Assembly (NCBI GenBank): GCA_014240255.1
Contig: JAAZXG010000008.1
Location: 1-40,634, forward strand
Length of the DNA stretch: 40,634 bases
Reading direction: 5' to 3'
DNA from: Methanobacteriota archaeon
GTDB lineage: Archaea > Thermoplasmatota > Poseidoniia > MGIII > CG-Epi1
The notes below the pieces were generated by a model. That model did no database searches. It was given only the letters and a program-made list of their open reading frames with translations, and was not told the DNA's origin. Within the stretch, counting starts at the first letter, position 1; the number at the start of each line of letters is the position of its first letter. Positions 27,093-36,949 of this stretch are shown here, piece by piece. The translations under genes were made by a program, and so were the position numbers.

Positions 27093-29044
27093 TGCTTAAG
27101 TCTGAAAACATGTCGCGGATGACCATAAGCGGTCATAAACAAAACTTGTCAGATTTGTCTAACCTACTAGATAAACATCAATTAATTCATTTAATTGATT
27201 ATAATAATGAGGATGATGGATTTAAGATAGGATCTTCATTGACATATGGTGCTCAGACTTCAGAATTATTAGTAAAAATACGTTCAGTTATTAAGTTATT
27301 AGATGTATCTCCAAATCCTTCTACAAGTCCTAAATTAATATCAGATATTGAGAAAGAGATTAGTGAAATTGATAGTATTGCTTCCCAAGCTCATAAATTA
27401 AATGATGAGCAAAGAGATTTTGATAGACAGATTGAAGAATTAGTATCACAATTAGAACAGGTAGATCTGTTTGAAGGTATTGATATAGATTTAGATTTAT
27501 TAAGTGGTTATTCAAGCATTCAAGTATTTGCTGGAAACATTCCTGAAGATTCAGATTTGACATTATTAAATAAAATGGAATCTGTTGAGATAATACAATC
27601 TAATGAAATAACGGTAGTGTTTGTTGCTATAAATTCATCTGAAGAAGTTGAACGTATTCTTTTAGATCAAGGTTTTCGATCAATAGATGTACCTTTAGTT
27701 TCAGGTATGTCTTCAACGGTTAAATCTCAATTAAATTCCAGTCTTTCAAAATTAAACAGTGAGAAAGAAGCAATTGACCACGAGGTTAAAGCAATAGCTA
27801 CTAGACATGGTGATTGGTTGGTCGCCTGTGAAGAGCATTATTCAGCCTTATCTGAGAAGTCAAGTTTACCTCTTAAATTAGCAACAACAGATAATATGTT
27901 TGTTTTAGATGGTTGGGTACCTAGTAATTCAGTTTCAGATCTTCAGCAAGCCTTGCAAAATTTAGATATTTATTATGAAGTGGGTGAAGAAAGTGGAGGT
28001 GAACCTCCTATTAAATTAGATAATCCAGAAGTCATGAAACCATTTGAATTATTTACTAAACTCTACAGTACTCCTAAGCATTGGGAGTTTGAACCTACCG
28101 CCATTATATTCTTGACTTATCCTCTATTTTTTGGTCTAATGGTCGGTGATGCAGGTTATGGTTTAGCATATATTTTATTTGGTCAATTTATAATAACCAA
28201 ATTTGGATATTCCACCGAAATAGCAGCACTTGGTAAGATTCTCAGAATGGCCGGTATGTGGACTTTATTCTTTGGAACTTTTATTTTTGCAGAGGCCTTT
28301 GGACAAACATTTTATCTTATCGGGAATGATTATCTAGGATTTACTTCATTTGTATTTGGAGAACACTTTGGACCTACATTCAATGTCCCATTAATTGATA
28401 ATCCACACCCACCTTGGCAATTGCCAATACATAAATTCAGCCCATATGGTGCTCAATTGATGCTTTTATCTTCAGTAATAATTGGCTTTATTCATGTGTC
28501 ATTAGGCTTTATTCTTGGCTTTATTAATGAATTAAGGCATCACAACTTGAAACATGCATTGTATTCAAAAATGTCTTTTCTTTTAATTCTTTGGGGTGGT
28601 GTTATTGCCTTAGTTTCAGTAGTTGGTTTATTACCTGAATTTGCTAAACTTTTGGGTATAGCCGTCTTACTTGTAGGGTTGACTCTTGCAGTTTTAGGAG
28701 AAGGTATTGTTGGAATTTTGGAATTTCCTACTGTATTTTCTAATGTTATTTCTTATGCGCGTATTGGAGCTATTGGTCTTAGTGATTATGGTTTAGCTTT
28801 TACAGTTAACTTCATAGCATTCAATTTAATAGGTTTAGAAGGAATAATGGCAATAGTTTCAATTTCAATTTTATTAATAGGGCACTTAACTGTGTTTACA
28901 CTTGGAATAATCGGAACCGGCATAAATTCGCTAAGATTGCAATATGTCGAGTTCTTTACTAAATTCGTGCAAGGGGGAGGCACGCTTTACGATCCTTTCG
29001 GTTATAATCGAAAGTACACAACAGAAAACGAGGTAATACCATGA
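27092..29044 (+). CDS. atpI: A-type ATP synthase subunit I (a-subunit)
   Basis: 'AIIFLTYPLFFGLMVGDAGYGLAYILFG', 'FPTVFSNVISYARIGAIGLSDYGLAF', 'GTGINSLRLQYVEFFTKFVQGGGTLYDPFGY'. Confidence 0.95.
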   Translation: MLKSENMSRMTISGHKQNLSDLSNLLDKHQLIHLIDYNNEDDGFKIGSSLTYGAQTSELLVKIRSVIKLLDVSPNPSTSPKLISDIEKEISEIDSIASQAHKLNDEQRDFDRQIEELVSQLEQVDLFEGIDIDLDLLSGYSSIQVFAGNIPEDSDLTLLNKMESVEIIQSNEITVVFVAINSSEEVERILLDQGFRSIDVPLVSGMSSTVKSQLNSSLSKLNSEKEAIDHEVKAIATRHGDWLVACEEHYSALSEKSSLPLKLATTDNMFVLDGWVPSNSVSDLQQALQNLDIYYEVGEESGGEPPIKLDNPEVMKPFELFTKLYSTPKHWEFEPTAIIFLTYPLFFGLMVGDAGYGLAYILFGQFIITKFGYSTEIAALGKILRMAGMWTLFFGTFIFAEAFGQTFYLIGNDYLGFTSFVFGEHFGPTFNVPLIDNPHPPWQLPIHKFSPYGAQLMLLSSVIIGFIHVSLGFILGFINELRHHNLKHALYSKMSFLLILWGGVIALVSVVGLLPEFAKLLGIAVLLVGLTLAVLGEGIVGILEFPTVFSNVISYARIGAIGLSDYGLAFTVNFIAFNLIGLEGIMAIVSISILLIGHLTVFTLGIIGTGINSLRLQYVEFFTKFVQGGGTLYDPFGYNRKYTTENEVIP

Positions 29045-29412
29045 ACAACAACCTATACCTTTTGGCGGCAATGCTTTTCGTAGCATTGTTGGCAATGCCA
29101 GCAGTATCCGCTGCAGATGACACAACCACAACAGATGGGGAAGCAACTCAAGCGGACGACAACATAAACACAGTAGAAGCAGCAAAATGGAGTGCTAAAG
29201 GATACATTGCTATCGGAGCAGGCCTAGCTGTTGGATTAGCCGGTATTGGAACTGGCTTAGCCCAGAGCAACATTGGTTCAGCTGCAGTTGGTGCAGTCGC
29301 AGAAGACGACAAGAATTTCACGAATGGCTTAATTTTCACAGCTATTCCAGAAACAGTTGTTATCTTTGGTTTAGTTATTTCGGCTTTGCTCATATTCGTA
29401 ATGGGCGCTTAG
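29041..29412 (+). CDS. atpK: A-type ATP synthase subunit K (c-ring) with N-terminal signal-like sequence
   Basis: 'GYIAIGAGLAVGLAGIGTGLAQSNIGSAAVGAVAEDDKNFTNGLIFTAIPETVVIFGLVISALLIF'; leader 'MNNNLYLLAAMLFVALLAMPAVSA'. Confidence 0.95.
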   Translation: MNNNLYLLAAMLFVALLAMPAVSAADDTTTTDGEATQADDNINTVEAAKWSAKGYIAIGAGLAVGLAGIGTGLAQSNIGSAAVGAVAEDDKNFTNGLIFTAIPETVVIFGLVISALLIFVMGA

Positions 29413-29413
29413 A

Positions 29414-29956
29414 ATGGGTCTTGAGGAAATTCTCAAGCAAGTCGAAGAGACTGGCCGAGAGAATGCTGCAGCAATTCGCAAAGAGACAGTAGATAATGTA
29501 GAATCTAAGATGAAGGAGGCTTCAGCTGAAGCTAAAAATGTCGTAGGTTCAATTATGGCTGATTCTTCTAGAAAAATTGAACAATTGAGGCAGCAAGAGA
29601 TTCCATCTGCAGAACTAGAAGTTAAACGAAACCAATTAGAAATTCAAAAAGAGTTACTTTCATCTACCAAAGCTATGGCTATGTCAAAATTGGAGAATCT
29701 TAATTCCAAAGATTTGAAAAAGATATATTCTAGTCTTTTAGAAGGAGTTCCTAACGATGGTAAATTATTTTGTCGTAAGAAAGATAGCTCAATCTTTAAG
29801 GAAATAAGTAAATTATCTCATGGTGGGAACATTGATGAGATTGGTTTTATTATAGAATCTGGAGATTTCAGGCTAGATTTTAGATTTGTAACCTTAGTAG
29901 AAAGAGCTTGGCAAGACAATTTGTCTTTAGTTAGTGAGGTATTATTCACTAAATGA
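29414..29956 (+). CDS. atpE: A-type ATP synthase subunit E
   Basis: Position between K and C; N-terminal helix and 'GFIIESGDFRLDFRFVTLVER'. Confidence 0.88.
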   Translation: MGLEEILKQVEETGRENAAAIRKETVDNVESKMKEASAEAKNVVGSIMADSSRKIEQLRQQEIPSAELEVKRNQLEIQKELLSSTKAMAMSKLENLNSKDLKKIYSSLLEGVPNDGKLFCRKKDSSIFKEISKLSHGGNIDEIGFIIESGDFRLDFRFVTLVERAWQDNLSLVSEVLFTK

Positions 29957-30966
29957 GTAATTATGCTTACGTAGCTACCAGAGCCCGATCTAGGCGCTCA
30001 CGCTTACTTCCTTCTGAAGCTTATAATCAGCTTTTGAATCTTGAGTTATCAGAAATAGCAAGATATATTCAAGATTTGGAATATCGTAGAGAAATAGATC
30101 GTTATGGTTCAAAGTTAAGTGGTGCCGATTTAATTGAAACTGCCCTAGTTGATAATTTGGCAGAGAATATCGGTGATTTCCTTAGCTTTAGTACAGGTCA
30201 GCTTCGTGAGATATTGACTATTTATGCAGAGAAATATAAAGTCGAAAATTTAAAAAATATATTAAGAGGGATAAATCAAAATATGCCTTCTGAAGAAATT
30301 GAAAAATTGGTATGTCCACTTAATCATTATGATAAAGAATTATATGGTAGGTTGTATGATTCTAAATCGATTGAGGAAACTATAGCTATGTTAGAAGGTA
30401 CGAGCTATTATTCAACACTTAGAAAAGCAAGTGAAGGACGTAGTACTGATAGTCTTCAGCCTTTGGAGGATGCTTTAGATTTAACCTATTATAGGAATTT
30501 GGTAGATAATTTACCTTCAGGTGGTCCTGAAGCTGAAGTATATCATAATTTTATTCAGTTAGAGGTTGATATTGCAAATTTAAAAACGGTATTGCGTATG
30601 CGTCATAGAGGCATAAAGGGTCATAAGGAGCTTTTAATTTTTGGAGGTACGCTTAAGGTGGACTTACTGTCTTCCGTACAGTCTCTCTCTGATTTATCTA
30701 ATATGTTAGAAGGAACTAAATTCCAAGAGTACATTATACCTTATATCAAAAGTGATGAACCAGATTTGAATTCATGTGTCCATGCTTTGGATGAATTTGT
30801 GGCTAACCGTTCAAAACGTTTTTCTTATCTATATCCATTATCGGTTTTACCGGTTCTTGATTATTTATTAAAAAAAGAGAGAGAAGTTCGAAATCTGAGA
30901 GCAATTGTTCGAGGTAAACAGACTGGTCTTTCTAACGAAAAAATAGAAGAATTGGTGGTGGTGTAA
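29953..30966 (+). CDS. atpC: A-type ATP synthase subunit C
   Basis: 'YAYVATRARSRRSRLLPSEAYNQLLNLELSEIARYIQDLEYRREID', 'REVRNLRAIVRGKQTGLSNEKIEELVV'. Confidence 0.93.
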   Translation: MSNYAYVATRARSRRSRLLPSEAYNQLLNLELSEIARYIQDLEYRREIDRYGSKLSGADLIETALVDNLAENIGDFLSFSTGQLREILTIYAEKYKVENLKNILRGINQNMPSEEIEKLVCPLNHYDKELYGRLYDSKSIEETIAMLEGTSYYSTLRKASEGRSTDSLQPLEDALDLTYYRNLVDNLPSGGPEAEVYHNFIQLEVDIANLKTVLRMRHRGIKGHKELLIFGGTLKVDLLSSVQSLSDLSNMLEGTKFQEYIIPYIKSDEPDLNSCVHALDEFVANRSKRFSYLYPLSVLPVLDYLLKKEREVRNLRAIVRGKQTGLSNEKIEELVVV

Positions 30967-30967
30967 A

Positions 30968-31267
30968 ATGGAGATAGGCGTTATTGGAAATGATTTATTT
31001 ACAATTGGTTTTAGATTAGTAGGCATTGAGAAGTGGTTCAATGTTAGTAAAGAAGTGCCCGTTGATGATGCAATTAAAACTGCATTACAGGATAAAGAGA
31101 TTGGAGTTCTTGTTATACACGACGAGGATTGGAAAGAATTAGAGGCTTCTTTACGTAAGAAGTTAAGTAATAGTGTAAAACCGACGGTAATAGCCATCGG
31201 GGCTGAAGTTGATGAAGGTCTTAGAGATCGTATCAAAACAGCAGTAGGAGTTGACCTATGGAAGTAA
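30968..31267 (+). CDS. atpF: A-type ATP synthase subunit F
   Basis: '[19 protein letters not shown]', '[14 protein letters not shown]'. Confidence 0.92.
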   Translation: MEIGVIGNDLFTIGFRLVGIEKWFNVSKEVPVDDAIKTALQDKEIGVLVIHDEDWKELEASLRKKLSNSVKPTVIAIGAEVDEGLRDRIKTAVGVDLWK

Positions 31268-32997
31268 AAGGAGAAATATATAGAGTGTCAGGGCCGGTTG
31301 TAACGGCTCGAGGTGTTTCACCTCGTATGTATGATGTGGTACTAGTAGGCCACGAAAAATTGATGGGTGAGGTCATTGGTCTTGAAAATGATGACGTTAC
31401 AATTCAGGTGTATGAAGATACGTCTGGAGTCAGACCTGGAGAACCGGTTGAGAATACTGGTGAACCACTATCCGTTGAGTTAGGCCCTGGTCTTCTCACA
31501 TCAATTTATGATGGTATTCAAAGACCATTACCTGTATTGCAGGAAAAAATGGGAGATTATATTGAGAGAGGAGTCACAGCTCCTGGTTTAGATCATACCA
31601 AGAAATGGGATTTCATTCCTACCATTAAAGTTGGCGAAACCGTTAACGGTGGACAAATGCTTGGTACAGTTCAAGAAACTCCAACTATTTCACATAAGAT
31701 TTTAGTCCCTCCATTATCTTCAGGGAAGGTTACTGAACTCAAAAAAGGTACCTATACTGTAGATGATATAATCGGTAAATTGGATGATGGAACTGATTTG
31801 AAATTGATGCATCTTTGGCCAGTAAGGGTTCCAAGGCCATATAATAAGAAATTCAGGCCAGATATTCCGTTAATCACAGGTACTAGAACATTAGACGGTC
31901 TTTTTCCTTTAGCTAAGGGCGGTACTGCGGCAATTCCGGGTGGTTTTGGAACTGGTAAAACAGTTACTCAGCAAACATTAGCTAAGTGGTCAGATGCTCA
32001 AATTGTGGTCTATGTTGGTTGTGGTGAAAGAGGTAATGAGATGACTGAAGTTTTAACTGAATTCCCTCATTTGAAAGACCCAAAAACAGGTGGACCTTTA
32101 ATGGATAAAACAGTATTGATTGCAAATACTTCAAATATGCCAGTAGCTGCGAGAGAAGCTTCAGTTTATACAGGGATTACATTAGCAGAATATTACCGTG
32201 ATCAAGGTTATGATGTTGCCATGATGGCTGATTCAACATCACGCTGGGCTGAGGCTATGCGTGAAATTTCTTCACGTTTGGAAGAAATGCCTGGTGAAGA
32301 AGGATATCCGGCATATTTAGCTGCCAGATTATCTGAATTCTATGAACGCGCAGGTCGTGTTCAGACTAAGAATGATGACACAGGCTCAGTAACTGTAATA
32401 GGGGCCGTTTCACCACCAGGCGGAGACTTTTCTGAACCAGTTACACAGAATACTTTGAGGATTGTAAAAGTTTTTTGGGCTCTTGATTCTAAATTAGCTC
32501 AAAAGAGACATTTTCCTGCAATTAATTGGTTGAATAGTTACTCACTTTATAATCGTAGTCTTGAGGATTGGTATTCGAAGAATGCCGGTGAAGAATGGAA
32601 TGATAGTATCAAAGTAGCTATGGCAGTTCTAACAGAAGAATCCAAACTTCAAGAAATTGTTCAACTAGTTGGTTCGGATGCGTTGCCTGAAGATCAGCAA
32701 TTGACTCTTGAGGTAGCACGAATGTTACGTGAATTCTATTTACAGCAGAATGCTTTCCATGATGTAGATACATATTGTGAAATATCAAGTCAATCCAAAT
32801 TTTTAGGAATTATACTTCATTACAAAGACCTGGCTGAAAAAGCAATGAATAGTGGAGTGGAGTTTGAAAAAGTGATAGGCCTTCCAATCCTTGAGGATAT
32901 AGGCCGATCAAAGTTCGAGGATAATATGGTCGAACTTCTAGAAAAATATGATAAGGTATTAGTTGATAACTTTACTAAATTAATGGAGGAAGCATAG
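31258..32997 (+). CDS. atpA: A-type ATP synthase catalytic subunit A
   Basis: '[15 protein letters not shown]', P-loop '[18 protein letters not shown]', '[16 protein letters not shown]', '[32 protein letters not shown]'. Confidence 0.97.
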   Translation: MEVKGEIYRVSGPVVTARGVSPRMYDVVLVGHEKLMGEVIGLENDDVTIQVYEDTSGVRPGEPVENTGEPLSVELGPGLLTSIYDGIQRPLPVLQEKMGDYIERGVTAPGLDHTKKWDFIPTIKVGETVNGGQMLGTVQETPTISHKILVPPLSSGKVTELKKGTYTVDDIIGKLDDGTDLKLMHLWPVRVPRPYNKKFRPDIPLITGTRTLDGLFPLAKGGTAAIPGGFGTGKTVTQQTLAKWSDAQIVVYVGCGERGNEMTEVLTEFPHLKDPKTGGPLMDKTVLIANTSNMPVAAREASVYTGITLAEYYRDQGYDVAMMADSTSRWAEAMREISSRLEEMPGEEGYPAYLAARLSEFYERAGRVQTKNDDTGSVTVIGAVSPPGGDFSEPVTQNTLRIVKVFWALDSKLAQKRHFPAINWLNSYSLYNRSLEDWYSKNAGEEWNDSIKVAMAVLTEESKLQEIVQLVGSDALPEDQQLTLEVARMLREFYLQQNAFHDVDTYCEISSQSKFLGIILHYKDLAEKAMNSGVEFEKVIGLPILEDIGRSKFEDNMVELLEKYDKVLVDNFTKLMEEA

Positions 32998-34377
32998 ATG
33001 CAGAAAGAATATAAAACAATTAGAGAGATATCGGGACCTTTAGTCTTTGTTGAGAAGACAGAACCAGTTTCTTTTGGGGAACTTGTACAGATATCACTTC
33101 CGGATGGAACTACCAAACGTGGGCAAGTGCTTGATACTTCACACGATATTGTAGTTGTTCAGATATTTGAGGGAACTTCAGGTATCGATAAGCAATCAGG
33201 TGTTAAATTCTTAGGTGAAACAATTAAGATTAATCTTTCAAAGGATATGTTAGGAAGAATAATGAGTGGGGCTGGAGAACCTATAGATGGTGGAGCTCCA
33301 ATTATTCCTGAAAAAAGGCAAGAAATTATTGGAGCGGCTATTAATCCATATTCAAGGGATTCACCATTAGAATTTATTCAGACTGGAATATCCACTATAG
33401 ATGGACTCAATACTTTGGTTATGGGTCAGAAATTACCTATTTTTTCAGGTGCTGGTCTTCCACACAATGATATATCCTTACAGATTGCACGTCAGGCTCA
33501 AACTCTCGGTACTGATCGAGATTTTGCAGTAGTTTTCTGTGCAATGGGTATTACGGATGAAGAAGCTCAGTATTTCATGGCTGATTTTGAGCGAACAGGT
33601 GCTTTGAGTAGGGCTGCAGTTTTCATGAACTTAGCCAGTGATCCGGCCGTTGAACGATTGATAACTCCAAGAATGGCTCTTACAACTGCAGAATACTTGG
33701 CATTTGAAAAAGGATATGATGTTCTTGTTATACTTACAGATATGACAAATTATTGCGAAGCACTTCGTCAAATTGGGGCAGCTAGAGAAGAGGTTCCCGG
33801 AAGACGTGGTTATCCTGGTTATATGTATACCGATTTAGCCCAAATATATGAGCGTGCAGGGTTGATAAAAGGTAAATCAGGTTCTGTAACTCAGATTCCA
33901 ATTTTGACAATGCCTGGTGATGATATTACTCATCCAATTCCTGATTTAACAGGTTATATTACTGAAGGACAAATTGTGGTTTCAAGAGACTTACATCGTA
34001 AGGGCCTATATCCTCCTAATTTTGTTTTACCTTCATTATCTCGATTAATGAATGCAGGTATTGGTGATAAGAAGACAAGAGAGGACCATAAGCAAGTTAG
34101 TGATCAACTTTATGCAGGTTATGCCGAAGGTAATGATTTACGTGGTTTGGTGGCAATTGTGGGTAAAGAAGCACTTTCTGAGAGAGATCAAAAGTTACTA
34201 GAGTTTGCAGATGAATTTGAAGAGAGATTTGTTACTCAAGGTCGTGAAGAAAACCGTACAATCGCTGACACACTTGAAATTGGTTGGGATATGTTAAGTA
34301 AGTTACCAGAATCTGCACTTACAAGAATTGATCGTAAGACTTTAGAAAAATACCATCCAGCATACAGGAAGAAATAA
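32998..34377 (+). CDS. atpB: A-type ATP synthase subunit B
   Basis: '[22 protein letters not shown]', '[37 protein letters not shown]', '[40 protein letters not shown]'. Confidence 0.97.
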   Translation: MQKEYKTIREISGPLVFVEKTEPVSFGELVQISLPDGTTKRGQVLDTSHDIVVVQIFEGTSGIDKQSGVKFLGETIKINLSKDMLGRIMSGAGEPIDGGAPIIPEKRQEIIGAAINPYSRDSPLEFIQTGISTIDGLNTLVMGQKLPIFSGAGLPHNDISLQIARQAQTLGTDRDFAVVFCAMGITDEEAQYFMADFERTGALSRAAVFMNLASDPAVERLITPRMALTTAEYLAFEKGYDVLVILTDMTNYCEALRQIGAAREEVPGRRGYPGYMYTDLAQIYERAGLIKGKSGSVTQIPILTMPGDDITHPIPDLTGYITEGQIVVSRDLHRKGLYPPNFVLPSLSRLMNAGIGDKKTREDHKQVSDQLYAGYAEGNDLRGLVAIVGKEALSERDQKLLEFADEFEERFVTQGREENRTIADTLEIGWDMLSKLPESALTRIDRKTLEKYHPAYRKK

Positions 34378-34381
34378 GTAA

Positions 34382-34999
34382 ATGAGTATAGCAGACGTCA
34401 AGCCAACTCGCATGGAGCTTATTGAAACAAAGCGTAAAATTAAGCTCTCTAAAGGAGGATACAAACTTCTAAAGATGAAAAGAGATGGTTTGATTATGGA
34501 GTTTTTTGAACTTTTACCAAAAGTTAAGGACTTACGAAATCAATTGTCAGTTCTGTATATAGATGCTATGGAGAAGTTATCCATAGCTGTGGCTGCGGAC
34601 GGTAAAACAGCTTTAGAATCAGCAGCTAATTGTTTGAATAAGTCACCAGAGGTTGAATTGTCTTCCAAAAATATAATGGGTGTTGTCGTTCCCTCAGTTA
34701 AAGTTACAGCTGTTGAAAAATCCTTAGAAGATAGAGGTTATGGTTTGATAGGTACGTCAATTCGTGTAGATGAGGCCGTACATGCTTTTGAAAAATTGTC
34801 TGAGATGATTATATTGGCGGCCGAAGGCGAGACTACTATGAAAAAAATTTTAGACGAAATCGAGTCTACTAAGAGAAGAGTTAATGCTTTAGAATTCAAG
34901 GTAATACCAAACTTAGAAGAAATTGCAAAATATATTTCTTTCAGATTGGAAGAGCTTGAAAGAGAAAGTATATTTGGCCTTAAGCGTATCAAAAATTAA
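34382..34999 (+). CDS. atpD: A-type ATP synthase subunit D
   Basis: 'KPTRMELIETKRKIKLSKGGYKLLKMKRDGLIMEFFELL', 'IPNLEEIAKYISFRLEELERESIFGLKRIK'. Confidence 0.95.
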   Translation: MSIADVKPTRMELIETKRKIKLSKGGYKLLKMKRDGLIMEFFELLPKVKDLRNQLSVLYIDAMEKLSIAVAADGKTALESAANCLNKSPEVELSSKNIMGVVVPSVKVTAVEKSLEDRGYGLIGTSIRVDEAVHAFEKLSEMIILAAEGETTMKKILDEIESTKRRVNALEFKVIPNLEEIAKYISFRLEELERESIFGLKRIKN

Positions 35000-35148
35000 T
35001 GGATTGGTTAATTGAACAAATGGAGGATCCCGATAAACGGGTTCGTTTGTTCAAACTGTGCGTAATAATATCTCAGTTTATGGTAGTATTAGGTGCACTA
35101 ATCTTTGTACTAATATTTAGAGAATCTCTTATTAGTTGGTTAAGTTAA
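34999..35148 (+). CDS. 49-aa single-TM protein, last gene of the ATP synthase operon (not in ORF track)
   Basis: TAATG overlap with atpD stop; hand translation [49 protein letters not shown]. Confidence 0.65.
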   Translation: MDWLIEQMEDPDKRVRLFKLCVIISQFMVVLGALIFVLIFRESLISWLS

Positions 35149-35306
35149 TTATCCGATTTGAATTTTGTATATCCACATTTTCCACAAGATACTCTATCCT
35201 TATGGTCTGCTAGAAATACTCCAGCTCCACAGGATTCTTCAGGACAGAATTGTCTTTTTCTTGTAATTTTACCATCTGAAATTTCATATTGTTCGACTTT
35301 TTTCAT
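35145..35306 (-). CDS. rps27ae: 30S ribosomal protein S27ae (eS31), not in ORF track
   Basis: Hand translation [53 protein letters not shown]; zinc ribbon and 'FLADHKDR'; next to S24e. Confidence 0.94.
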   Translation of the reverse strand: MKKVEQYEISDGKITRKRQFCPEESCGAGVFLADHKDRVSCGKCGYTKFKSDN

Positions 35307-35659
35307 TCTTTAGCCTCTTCATTAGATTCTTCTTTTGGTTCCTCTTCAACTGGCTTCTCAGCTTTTTTAGGTTCTGAAGCAAGATTTGCATGTCTATCTA
35401 TTGATGGTTTAGTTTCAATAGATTTTAAAGCTTCAATATTTGAATAAACTTTAGCATAACCTTGGGTTTCAGTTTTACCATATTTGTTTTTTAAATGGTC
35501 AATTATGATAAGCTCTTTCTTTGCTTTTAATTGCTCAGATAAATCCCTTATAACTTGATTTCTCTTAGGTGTAGAGTCATTCTCGTGATTAATCACCAAC
35601 TTAATCTCCTTTCTGTGGAGAAGCGGATTGTCGTTATTTTCTCTTATTTCCAATTCCAT
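35303..35659 (-). CDS. rps24e: 30S ribosomal protein S24e (eS24) with acidic C-terminal tail
   Basis: '[65 protein letters not shown]'. Confidence 0.95.
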   Translation of the reverse strand: MELEIRENNDNPLLHRKEIKLVINHENDSTPKRNQVIRDLSEQLKAKKELIIIDHLKNKYGKTETQGYAKVYSNIEALKSIETKPSIDRHANLASEPKKAEKPVEEEPKEESNEEAKE

Positions 35660-35663
35660 TTTA

Positions 35664-36161
35664 TTAAACCAACATACGTTTTAGAAAGTTGTTGGCCCTC
35701 GTCTTTGTTTGTTGATTTACATCAACTACTACCATACCTCTGTCGGGCATCCCATAAATTACCTTCGCCCCCTCTGGAGCCATGCTTATTACGGCTAATG
35801 TGGCTAAATCTTCTTCACCTCTAACAGTTATTTTGGTATTTTTTCTTATTGCAAGAGTCGATTTTATAGCCTTCCAAAGTGACTTGGATATAGTGCCAGC
35901 TGGATTTTCTACTTCGATATTATCGTCACCGATTTTATTTATTATTCTTAATTGATTAGAATCTAGGGGGGTATTTCTTTTAGTTTTTAAATCAACAATA
36001 GCTAAATTTGGTTCTCTTATTTGTTCAAATACTTTAATAGTGCAAATATCACCTACTGTAGCGATATATTTGGAATTTTTCAGAAATTCAGGGGCATCTA
36101 AATATATTTCATCATTTGTATCTTTAAGCTCATAAGCCATTTCAGACTTTAAAATATACAT
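35664..36161 (-). CDS. GTP-dependent dephospho-CoA kinase (DUF359 family)
   Basis: 'LAIVDLKTKRNTPL', 'VENPAGTISKSLWKAI', 'ITVRGEEDLATLAVISMAPEGAKVIYGMPDRGMVVVDV'; linked to spt4/S24e as in other archaea. Confidence 0.9.
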   Translation of the reverse strand: MYILKSEMAYELKDTNDEIYLDAPEFLKNSKYIATVGDICTIKVFEQIREPNLAIVDLKTKRNTPLDSNQLRIINKIGDDNIEVENPAGTISKSLWKAIKSTLAIRKNTKITVRGEEDLATLAVISMAPEGAKVIYGMPDRGMVVVDVNQQTKTRANNFLKRMLV

Positions 36162-36347
36162 TTAGCGTACGCGAAGGGCGTAACGACCTGGTGTTTTAAT
36201 GCCCATTTCTTTAGCTATTGTTGATTTTTCAGGGTTCAAAACTTCTACAAATCCTTGCCATTCTCTTGAAATTTCAGAATCTACACAACGTGGACAGTTA
36301 TTCTCATCTAATAGTAAATGACATTCTTTGCATGCAAAATCACCCAT
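36162..36347 (-). CDS. spt4: Transcription elongation factor Spt4 (RpoE2)
   Basis: 'FACKECHLLLDENNCPRCVDSEISREWQGFVEVLNPEKSTIAKEMGIKTPGRYALRV'. Confidence 0.95.
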   Translation of the reverse strand: MGDFACKECHLLLDENNCPRCVDSEISREWQGFVEVLNPEKSTIAKEMGIKTPGRYALRVR

Positions 36348-36913
36348 TACTCACCACCAGCTGAGGCCTTATTTTGATCTTCAATAATCCATTCATGCTT
36401 TCCAAGACCCGGTTGTCTCATAGTTAATCCAATTTTTGATTCTCTAGGTGATATTTCGTTTAGAGACATAGTAACAACACGTGCTCTTACTTTATCTCCA
36501 ACTCTTAGTTCTCTTTTAGTTTCTTTACCTATTAATCTTTGATTTCCGACATCAGTATTGATATGATCATCTTGTACTTGAGAAACATGTAATAAACCAT
36601 CCAAGGGACCAAATCTCACAAAAGCACCATACTCAGTTATTTGGTCTACTACTCCTTCGATTACTTCTTGAATCTTAACATCGAATAATAGCATATCCAT
36701 TTTAACTGGTTGATAAACAGCACCATCTCCATGAACAACACGACTATCTCCAGTAAGTTCAAGATTAGTAATTAGTACAACCAATTTTTGGTCAGGTCCC
36801 ATTCTTCCTTCGAAAGCTTGGTGAGCTAACTCCATAGTGACTTTCCCAACATCTTCATCCAACCGATCTGGTGGGATTCGGACCATGTCATTTCTGGTGT
36901 GTAAGTAGTACAT
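36347..36913 (-). CDS. rpoE1: DNA-directed RNA polymerase subunit E' (Rpo7)
   Basis: '[18 protein letters not shown]', S1 domain '[33 protein letters not shown]'. Confidence 0.96.
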   Translation of the reverse strand: MYYLHTRNDMVRIPPDRLDEDVGKVTMELAHQAFEGRMGPDQKLVVLITNLELTGDSRVVHGDGAVYQPVKMDMLLFDVKIQEVIEGVVDQITEYGAFVRFGPLDGLLHVSQVQDDHINTDVGNQRLIGKETKRELRVGDKVRARVVTMSLNEISPRESKIGLTMRQPGLGKHEWIIEDQNKASAGGE

Positions 36914-36949
36914 TATTTTCTCCAGTGGGGCCCTCTATAAACGAACTTC

